Part shown: piece after piece, positions 57,701 to 64,000 of the stretch
Numbering within the stretch: the first letter of the stretch is position 1
Layout: each line of letters opens with the position of its first letter
Assembly (NCBI GenBank): GCA_033239005.1
Contig: BSQZ01000005.1
Coordinates: 8,659,501-8,723,500, forward strand
From: Lamellibrachia satsuma
Lineage: Eukaryota; Annelida; Polychaeta; Sabellida; Siboglinidae
DNA: 64,000 nt
Direction: 5' to 3'
Made by a program: the position numbers and the translations under genes
Notes under the pieces: model-generated
Databases searched by the model: none
What the model saw: only the letters and a program-made list of their open reading frames with translations
Told to the model about the DNA's origin: nothing

Positions 57701-60700
57701 GTAATAGTAGATGGTGAGATTTCAAACTGGAAATCGGTTTTGAGTGGGGTACCACAGGGATCAGTATTAGGCCCTATACTGTTACTAGATGACATATCTG
57801 GCAAAGTACTCAAATTTGCAGATGACACAAAAGTATTCAGAAAGGTTACTAATGATACAGATAAACAATATTTACAGGATAATCTAGATAAATTAGTTAA
57901 ATGGTCAGAAAAATGGCAAATGTTATTCAATTTTGAGAAGTGTAATTGCATACACATAGGACATGGAAACATGGACAAAGAATATAAAATGGAGAATGCT
58001 GTACTAGGTAGAACCACACAAGAAAAGGACTTAGGAGTAACATTTAGTGCTGACATGAAAGTTTCAGAGCAATGTGGGATTGCTGCTTCGAAAGGAAATC
58101 AAATTCTAGGGCTAATTAGGAGAACTATCATGCAAAAGGAGAAACAGCTAATTGTACCCCAGTACAAGGTAATAGTTAGACCACATTTGGAATATTGTAT
58201 TCAAGCATGGAGGCCGTATCGTAAAAAGGACATAGACAACCTAGAAAGAATACAACGAAGAGCAACTAATATGATTCCAGAATTGAGAGACCTTAGTTAC
58301 GAAAGTCACTTATTACAATGTGGTTTGACAACACTAGAGACCAGGAGACTAAGAGAAGACCAAATAGAAGTGTTTAAAATAGTGAACGGTTATGAGGATA
58401 TTGACAGGAATATGTTCTTCAAACTTAAAGAAGGCAATAGAACCAGAGAACACAAAGCAGCATTAGTCAAGGAGCAGTGTAGGTTGGACATGAGAAAGTA
58501 CTATTTCTTACAGAGGGTGATAAATGAAGGGAACAAACTGCCAAATGATTGTGTTAGTGCTAGTAGTGTGAATATGTTTAAAAATAGAATTGACAGATAT
58601 TTGATAAGGGCGGGCTACACATAGATGAGAAAATTGTTGTTTGGGGTGGCAGTCTTGTTAAATCTAATTAGTTTGGGTGAAACCATTGGACAAACTATTC
58701 AATTATTTTTGACTTGTAAAAATTCGGGAAATAAATGGCAAAGTGGTGTATACCATAGCATATGGCTATTCAAACTTTCGCTAGTTACCCGATCTGTTGA
58801 TCAGAGTCAATTGTTTTGATGATTTTATCTTTTATTTATCCGACTGCGCATTACTTTACACTACAAACTTCAACGAGACTGATTTGCGATGGGCTAAATC
58901 AGTGGAGCAGGGAGTGTTAATTATCTTTGTGATTTCTGTTACTTATCTCAATTCATCGCAGGCATTTACGCCAACAAATATTCTGTTTTACATGCCAAGT
59001 TTTCAATCACCGACTGTCCATCATAAGTGTTGCTTAGAAGGGTGTCAGGGTTGATTGCATTCTGTCCCACTGAGTTGTCAGGGAAATATGAAATCCCATA
59101 AATATAGAGCTCCTGGGAAACAATGATTTTCATATTCGTTGCAATTAATAATTAAGCAATTAGAACCCTGTATTCGATTGAATTTCACGTTATATTTTTT
59201 ATAAACTTAACGATCTGTTTAATCATAAAGGGGCGGCTTCAGTTTCCATCGCCCCTTCCTGTCCCTACCCCACACTTTGGAGCTGGAGGAAGAGGGAACA
59301 CAAGGGAGGAATGACACAGGGAAGAAGGTTACCTTGGACAAGGAAGAAAACTCCAAGGTCGGTTTACTCTCAAGTGATAAGGAACGTATTGCTCTAGCTC
59401 ATTCCATGTAAATAAGTTGTATAAATGAGTATCACGCTATAAACAGTGGTGGAATAATATGAAGGTGTAGCTTTTGTGCAGTGAATATGGTGTGGCTGAA
59501 CACTTCCCACAGACTGTTGGCAGACTTTGGGTCAATTGCATTAAATCAATTCTAATTACACAGCAATTACAGCTTATAAATTCCAATCCCTCTTCAATTA
59601 TAAATTTCTAATTCCAGTTATCAATTCTATATTGAAACACGGCTTCATATTTGAAAATAACAGGCGAGCGATACATCGCTCACCTAAATATGCCAAATTA
59701 ATTTAGGCGAGCGATTTGTTAGTTGTTTTGTTTACTGTGTGGTGGCGCTACCATTTCCCATTTGTATTCTGTCGTCGCCATGAAATTTTAATTGGTGCTT
59801 GTTGGCGCTGACTTTTGTACAAATAAATAAATGTTTACTTTAGTAAAGCCCATACATTCTGATTGCAGTTGGTGAAATGGTTTTAAATTGCAACATGTCA
59901 CCGATTACCATAGGCCGTAGCCTAGGCAAAGCCAGTGGCAGTGCCATGGCAGTGTACTGTGCCCGGGCTGTGGCCACGACACGGTACTGGTTTCGTGTGC
60001 GACTTCGTTAAGGCGGTTTGAAAATTGCAATTGAAATTCACAAATACGTCACGTATAAGAATTAGATGTATAGTCATAACTCATAAATGCAGCTTAGTAG
60101 GCAACACTAATATAAACTGGGGTGAAATGGCATGCTTCCATTGCATCACAATGCCAAACGCACAACTCAAACTCAGTGCGCAAAAAATATGAATTTGTCA
60201 TCCGCACATGAAACAGTGAATCAATGTTAAATGGTACCAGAGATGTGCGTCATGAATTTATGTGTTCAGAGCGGTTGAAAGACGAAGTGGAACAATTACT
60301 AAAATTATCGTTTTCAACGTCTGATCAACTTTTACACTCCGTGTCAACTCATATAAATTTCGATAGTTCAGATCCACGTTATTATTTTCGATTCCCATTA
60401 CAGCGTAGTCAGTCAATCGGATCGTAGCGAAATATTGTTGATCCCTTAACTATTCCATAACTGTACATGTATACATGTATTTTATTCAGTTCCACATACA
60501 ACATTATGTGACATTTACACATAATACAAATCGACATTAGTCCACTCATTTGATCATTTTTATAAACCGCGTGGCCAGCATAGCTTCGATGGCGTTCTTG
60601 CAATCTTGGTACAGCGGGCTACGATCGCCATCGCCGGTGATGGATGATATGTGAACTCCGAATATTGGAGCCCGAACACCGCATTGTAAAGAGGAGAGAC

Positions 60701-63700
60701 TTTCCTAGTGAATCTAATACTCAAGAAAGTACTTGTCAAGACGAACACTTGCAGGCAGCGAGCGATTTTAACAATTGACGCGAGCGATAAATCGCTCCCT
60801 AAATTATTGATTTGCGCAAGCGATAAGGAGCGAGAGCGATCGCTCACCTCAAATATGAAACCCTGTTGGAATAACAATATGTGAACAGTACAACTACTCA
60901 GTGCCAAAAAATAACATCTACTTTAGAGCAGCTTTATTTAACAGATGTAATTTCGCACATACTGTTCCATTCAGAGTTTGAATTTAAAGTTTGATTCTCA
61001 AGCCTGATATTAAAAAGTAACTGAGAAACCAATTAGTTTTTTACCAATTCCAAGTACTTTTGAAAACAAGTACAATTCCAGTGTGATTGACCCTAAGTGA
61101 GATCTGTGTTCTCACTGTCAGGGATGTGCTTGACCCCAAGTATGATATGTGTTCTCAGTGTCAGGGATGTGTTTGACCCCAGGTGTGATCTCTGTTCTCA
61201 CTGTCAGAGATGTGTTTCAGGACGTCACTCACATGGATGAGGACGATCAGATGAAGTGCCTCATGGAGATGTCCGAAAAAGAGCCAGAGCCTGCCAAGTC
61301 CAAGACCCCTGATTTGAGTAGGTCACAATTTATTTTACCTATTTGACCAACCAACCTGTTGACATCATTGCTATGGTATATGGTATTGTAGGTAGTTAAA
61401 TGTATATTTATTGTAGGTAATTTACTCATGAATATTTTCCATAATCTTATTCCCATTAGTTAGCAATATTTAAAAAAACTTAATTTGCATAGTTAATATA
61501 TTATATATATATATATAATATATATATATTATGTGTTATTTATGTATAGTTATGTGCTGTATGTATATTAATTTATTTATTAGTTATTACATTTTGTGCT
61601 ATATTTAATTTAATTTTATGATTAGATTTTTTTATTATTATTAATAGTATTGTAATTTATTTATTTGACAATTCTAGACCATGTTATTAATATTTAGCAT
61701 GCTGTGAACAATCTTGAATCTGGTGCAATATTAAATAAAAAATTTAATAATTATCAGGTGACTTCAACCCGGAGTCGTTGACAGAGGAACAGATGCTCCA
61801 GATGGCCGTGGAGCAGAGCATGCAGGATTCCCACCTTAACAACGGTCGCCATGACAACAGGACACCTTGGAGAAATAGTCACCAAGATGCATCATCGCCC
61901 GGAAGTGACACTCACTGTGACACAAAACTTGAAACAAGCAATGGCGTGTTGACACATACGAACAGTGGTTGCCAGTACGACAGTAACAGGAGTGTCAACC
62001 ATGATGATAGTGACAAGAAAGTGACAGTATGCCAGCAGTGTGGTGCTAACTGTTACTTTGTGTCGAGTATAAGAAAATATCTATGCGACTGCGTCACCAA
62101 CAGCAGTGATCACAGAAAGCAAAAACTCAACGTCGGTGACACGCCCAAAAGTGTGTCACGCACGCCCAGGAAACTAGACTTTGTGTCTATGGAGAACTAC
62201 TGTGAACCCTGCCCTGGAGATACTGCGGCTAGTGGACCTTGTCCAGATGTCACTGACCCGTGTAGTGGACGTCTGATGGACAGTGACTGCCGGGTGAGTG
62301 GACGCCGGTGCGATGTCTTAGGCGAGGCTGACTGCCAGGACGCTGACTTCAACCACTTGGTGGAGATGGCAGACCTGGACGATGACGTTTGTTCATTGGG
62401 GACGCAGTCACCCCACTACACAAAGACAGACATGGCGCAGTGGAACGAGCAACACAACAGTAGCATCAACAATGGTCCATCATTGGTCCTGGACCTCACA
62501 GGTAGGTGATGTCAGTAACATTTAATCCATCGCAAATCAGGTGTTTGTTGGTGTTCCAATCTGTAGTGTGTAAATAGCCTTATGTCATAATATATAAAAC
62601 CGCATAATTTTTGGTTAATTTATTTAAAGGATCCAGTCAAAACTAATTTAACTGTTTCTCCAATGATTTAATCAAAACTAAATAACACATTTGCAATGAT
62701 TCATGCCATACTGGATACTATATAGGTGTTATGTTTTTTTGCGAAATGGTTCTAAAAGAAGACTAATCATTAGAGCAAGCAATTGAGATGTCGTGCTAGC
62801 AATTTACAGACATGACGATGAATTGTCTCACAAGACAGAACCTGGCCACTACTAATATAGGTCAATGATGTAATGTTGGTTATTGACCACAAATATCAAC
62901 AAAGTCTGTAGCTGTGGAAATGTTCGTCTAGTTTGGACAATAACTTAGTATAGATTTTTTTAATCACAACTATAAAGTTTACTCAATACAGTGTTTCAGC
63001 ACACCATTGGCTGTTTTAAATAATTAAGGAAGACAAGTAATTATGAAATGGCTTGCTTGTCATACCATGCCATCTGGTAAGCAAAAAACAAACTGAGTCA
63101 ACCCAGAATTCAGTTCCTGTAGACGGCAACCAATGTGGCTGAAATATAATGAGTCAATTTTGTAGTTGCGTTTGCAAGAAAATCTATATTAAATGTTTAT
63201 AACCATTTCAATATGGACTATTTTTAGCTGAGCATTGTCAGCAACAAAATAATTGGTTCTTAGATGAGCCACCCTCAATTCAAACGTTGATCCATGATTC
63301 AGGGGAGGAAGAAGACAAAGAGAACAAGACGCCTCCGCCCAGGGATATCTCAGCAGCATCTATGAAGGATGAGCCTGATTGGCTGTCAAAAACAAAGGAA
63401 AGTGAAGAGCGAGATTTTCTTCTAGCCGTGGAAAACAGCCTCCGAGACCAGGTTACTTTGCATTTCCATTCTGCTGTTGTTGCAAAATGTTTTAGTTCCA
63501 TTTTCCATTACTGCATTACTGTGAAAAATGGTGTTCAAAATTTTTTAACTTTCTGCCAATGATAAATTTAGTAAATAATATTAACTATTGGCGTACTGAC
63601 AGTTCTGCCTTTGTGGGACATAGGACATATCACAAATTTGTCAGAATCTCCTCAATGGATGAATTGATGTTCTGGTTTCTAGGGGGGTCATATTTGGCAT

Positions 63701-64000
63701 GGTAATTACCTCTCAAGAAACTTTATATTCTTTCCGAATATTTTGACCGACACACTCGGCTTTCATAGGCAGACTGACGTTGTTATGACCTTGTGTCACA
63801 TAACCATAAGTCTGCGGATGAAGGTTGGTTGAGTCGGTTAAAATATTCAGAAAGAATACAAAAGGTTTCTTGATGCATAATTGCTGTGTAAAATATTTTA
63901 ATTTGTCTATTGTCATAAGTTACATTTATAACTTCTAACTAGTTAATCTGAAATTGTAACAAAAATTATTATCTTTTTACTTTTAGGAACTTGCTGAACA
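48786..64000 (+). CDS. USP37: USP37-type ubiquitin-specific protease, 3' end beyond the window
   Basis: A cysteine deubiquitinase; human USP37 acts in the nucleus at the G1/S transition and is an APC/Cdh1 target. The ATG is at 48836. Exons: 48786-48997, 49718-49886, 51049-51193, 51689-51778, 52209-52352, 52765-52908, 53210-53356, 53967-54096, 54483-54703, 55395-55460, 55966-56097, 56267-56422, 57271-57345, 59231-59357, 61221-61317, 61758-62501, 63264-63451 and 63987 to the edge. All phases agree, giving about 983 residues so far. Order: PH-like N-terminus, KEN, Cys box, DAHEFL box, split zinc ribbon, LHLKRY, UIMs, second KEN. The exon boundary and the block NLGNTCYMNAILQSLF match human USP37 rather than other USPs. 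The catalytic His box (HGHYIS type) is not in the window. USP26/USP29 are mammal-specific relatives, so USP37 is the best name. Confidence 0.95.
48836..49886 (+). CDS. USP37: USP37 exons 1-2: PH-like N-terminal domain
   Basis: Residues 1-110. TGFIKGNTKWHSGQI corresponds to the human N-terminal TGITKW motif. KIKNVHTKNRLQINLEDGTT and the helix QLSEVGTLLMEIQNGKLP match the rest of the USP37 PH-like fold. The start is chosen at 48836 because it is the first ATG after the acceptor at 48785 and aligns with the human N-terminus; 48786-48835 is 5' UTR, so at least one noncoding exon must lie upstream. Confidence 0.88.
49196..49475 (+). repeat. 25-26-bp minisatellite, about 11 copies
   Basis: The unit is GTATACAGTAATACAAAAAG plus GGGCC. 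It lies in the first coding intron of the USP gene. Three minus-strand frames stay open across it with Tyr/Cys/Phe-rich repeats, an effect of the stop-free unit and not evidence of a gene. Confidence 0.94.
49930..50249 (+). repeat. 80-bp minisatellite, 4 copies
   Basis: Units start TTTTAGGGG(C/T)TGTCTCAACA at 49930, 50010, 50090 and 50170. The array begins only 43 bases after the donor of USP exon 2. Confidence 0.96.
50529..50832. mobile_element. TA-target MITE, 304 bp
   Basis: The termini CCGTATTCAACATAATAAGC and GCTTAATAGGACGAATAAGG are inverted repeats, flanked by TA at 50527-50528 and 50833-50834. In reverse orientation it is homologous to 33042-33313 and 14470-15265. It lies in USP intron 2. 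Confidence 0.85.
50839..50976. mobile_element. Small foldback MITE
   Basis: Its ends are ACATGGTAATTAC and GTAATTACCATGT, an exact 13-bp inverted repeat. The interior repeats TCTCAAGAAACTGAGTAT twice. It is related to 63700-63888 and sits 7 bases from the neighbouring MITE. Confidence 0.7.
51049..52908 (+). CDS. USP37: USP37 exons 3-6: disordered linker with KEN box
   Basis: Residues 111-285 are Ser/Thr/Pro-rich and likely disordered. DFKENKFD holds KEN at residues 183-185, a motif recognised by APC/C coactivators. SGFYGNKTGN and LMPQFPERKKL align loosely with the corresponding human linker. All four exon junctions keep phase 2/1. Confidence 0.88.
51822..52128 (+). mobile_element. Short diverged GCGAGCGAT-type element, about 300 bp
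   Basis: The left side, CAAGCGATAAATCATATATA and CCAAGTTAATTTAGGTGAGC, resembles 59660-59715. The right side, GCGACAAATTGCTCCCTAGA and AAGCGATAAGTGATTGCCT, resembles 60780-60850. The interior is unrelated to the composite core, so this may be the original short form. Confidence 0.55.
52430..52620 (+). repeat. Family F dispersed repeat
   Basis: It contains AGTATCCACTATGATATGCT, TTAGTGAAACGATTGGACAA and GTTGCCAGATCTAATGATCA, matching 57440-57480 and 58670-58810. It lies in a USP intron. Confidence 0.65.
53210..57345 (+). CDS. USP37: USP37 exons 7-13: catalytic core first part
   Basis: Nucleophile Cys293 lies in NLGNTCYMNAILQSLF. DAHEFLSQVVDQL starts at residue 378. The zinc ribbon pairs are SCLNC (449, 452) and CAEC (498, 501), so metal binding appears intact. 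LVLHLKRYCFN surrounds residues 520-528. Exon 13 (57271-57345) starts the insertion that splits the USP fold. The residue before DAHEFL is His (human Asn), a conservative site in this family. The His/Asp part of the triad is beyond the window. Confidence 0.93.
53818..53880 (+). repeat. Short tandem repeat of TGTTCGTGATATCC
   Basis: Four units of about 14 bp with one C/A variant lie in the intron before USP exon 8. Confidence 0.88.
56990..57092 (+). repeat. 33-bp tandem repeat, 3 copies
   Basis: The unit is GATATATTTTTTACTGACAT plus GATAATTTGTCA, in the intron before USP exon 13. Confidence 0.9.
57410..58830 (+). repeat. Family F repeat split by a retrotransposon insertion
   Basis: The left half, 57410-57500, is GTTTCAAGCTCATTTCACGA and CCATATGCTAACTCGTTTGT. 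The right half, 58640-58830, is GAAACCATTGGACAAACTAT and CTATTCAAACTTTCGCTAGT. They join into one family F copy when 57530-58621 is set aside. This copy shows the single-copy state of the region that became the 24-bp array at 3905-4176. Confidence 0.65.
57530..58624 (+). pseudogene. Reverse transcriptase fragment of a CR1/Jockey-like non-LTR element
   Basis: A single open frame of about 365 codons has VYLDFQKAFNKVPH, KWLTHRRQRV, SGVPQGSVLGPIL, FADDTKVF (catalytic Asp pair present), LGVTF, RPHLEYC, NLERIQRRAT and a C-terminus typical of the clade, up to TAG at 58622-58624. Relative to the 8.3-9.2-kb copy it lacks about 13 codons between GPIL and DDIS. The N-terminal half of the reverse transcriptase and the endonuclease are missing. 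It lies in the USP intron 57346-59230. The intact frame suggests a fairly recent insertion. Confidence 0.92.
59231..63451 (+). CDS. USP37: USP37 exons 14-17: UIM-bearing insertion
   Basis: Exon 15 holds a UIM-like helix (EDDQMKCLMEMSEKE, residues 643-657) with Leu at the usual Ala position. Exon 16 opens with a canonical UIM (TEEQMLQMAVEQS, Ala685, Ser689), then about 220 residues of low-complexity linker including a Cys cluster at 760-780. Exon 17 has EDKENKTPPP (KEN 935-937), also seen in human USP37, and another UIM (SEERDFLLAVENSL, Ala971, Ser975). Confidence 0.9.
59638..60865. mobile_element. Composite element, 1228 bp: GCGAGCGAT arms around a Tigger-like core
   Basis: The ends CACGGCTTCATATTTGA and TCAAATATGAAACCCTG are inverted repeats. 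Each arm has several GCGAGCGAT/ATCGCTC motifs; the left arm itself folds back (AGGCGAGCGATACATCGCTC). The core, about 60000-60703, is related to the Tigger-like copies A and B, with a decayed right terminus near 60670-60703 (CACCGCATTGTAAAGAGG). No exact target duplication was found. It lies in a USP intron. Confidence 0.75.
61082..61220 (+). repeat. 43-44-bp repeat, 3 copies, ending at a splice acceptor
   Basis: Units resemble GTTCTCACTGTCAGGGATGT plus G(C/T)TTGACCCCAAGT. The last unit runs into TGTTTCAG, the acceptor of USP exon 15, so the acceptor is the edge of a repeat unit. Confidence 0.8.
61498..61535. repeat. TA-rich microsatellite
   Basis: TATATATA runs lie within a strongly AT-rich intron (61320-61757) before the large USP exon 16. 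Nothing else was seen in the intron. Confidence 0.8.
62590..62800 (-). repeat. Family F dispersed repeat, minus strand
   Basis: Reverse complement blocks AGTATCCAGTATGGCATGAA and CATTGGAGAAACAGTTAAAT resemble family F copies. It lies in the intron after USP exon 16. Confidence 0.5.
63700..63888. mobile_element. Foldback MITE, about 190 bp
   Basis: The arms GGTAATTACCTCTCAAGAAA...TATTCTTTCCGAATATTTTG and, in reverse complement, GCAATTATGCATCAAGAAAC...TATTCTTTCTGAATATTTTA pair over about 50 bp. It is related to 50839-50976 and lies in the last USP intron of the window. Confidence 0.78.

Noticed and set aside
61778..62509. 243-codon ORF considered as an intronless gene starting at its own ATG
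   Set aside because: It is USP37 exon 16; the acceptor at 61757 and donor at 62502 keep phase with neighbouring exons and the UIM starts before the ATG.

Overview
This is invertebrate animal genomic DNA, not prokaryotic. It is AT-rich, with split genes (GT-AG introns plus one GC-AG), long introns, dense simple repeats, minisatellites and many small DNA transposons and non-LTR retroelement fossils. The species cannot be named from sequence alone. The protein-coding exons resemble those of other animals across their length, and the repeats look like those of marine invertebrates.

Three conserved genes are read exon by exon with consistent splice phases. (1) A front-end fatty acyl desaturase (FADS type), plus strand, 12654-25120: 12 coding exons with all three histidine boxes. 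The upstream exon(s) for the cytochrome b5 domain were not found in the window. (2) Cyclin Y (CCNY), minus strand, 45841 to 32889: a complete 373-residue protein in 8 coding exons, with an N-terminal myristoylation/palmitoylation signal. It converges tail-to-tail on the desaturase. (3) A USP37-type ubiquitin-specific protease, plus strand, 48836 to beyond the window end: 18 coding exons, PH-like N-terminus, Cys box, zinc ribbon, UIMs and two KEN motifs. The His box lies off the window. CCNY and the USP gene are head-to-head about 3 kb apart, with a broken hAT transposase-like fossil between them.

Region by region: 1-12.6 kb is gene-poor and holds two hAT-type MITEs with perfect 8-bp target duplications, a composite transposon copy with a possible LTR, an 88-bp minisatellite, a dead reverse transcriptase and an unclassified 1.26-kb inverted-repeat element. 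12.6-25.1 kb is the desaturase gene. 25.1-32.9 kb is the convergent 3' region. 32.9-45.8 kb is cyclin Y, one intron of which is filled by a 1.7-kb minisatellite. 46-48.7 kb is the divergent intergenic region. 48.8-64 kb is the USP gene, with a reverse transcriptase fragment and several MITEs in its introns.

The most notable pattern is that several tandem arrays sit inside dispersed transposon copies and are built from transposon-internal sequence. Single-copy versions of the same sequence are visible at other insertions in this window. Related to this is a composite element (a Tigger-like core with GCGAGCGAT-rich arms) present in at least two closely similar copies.
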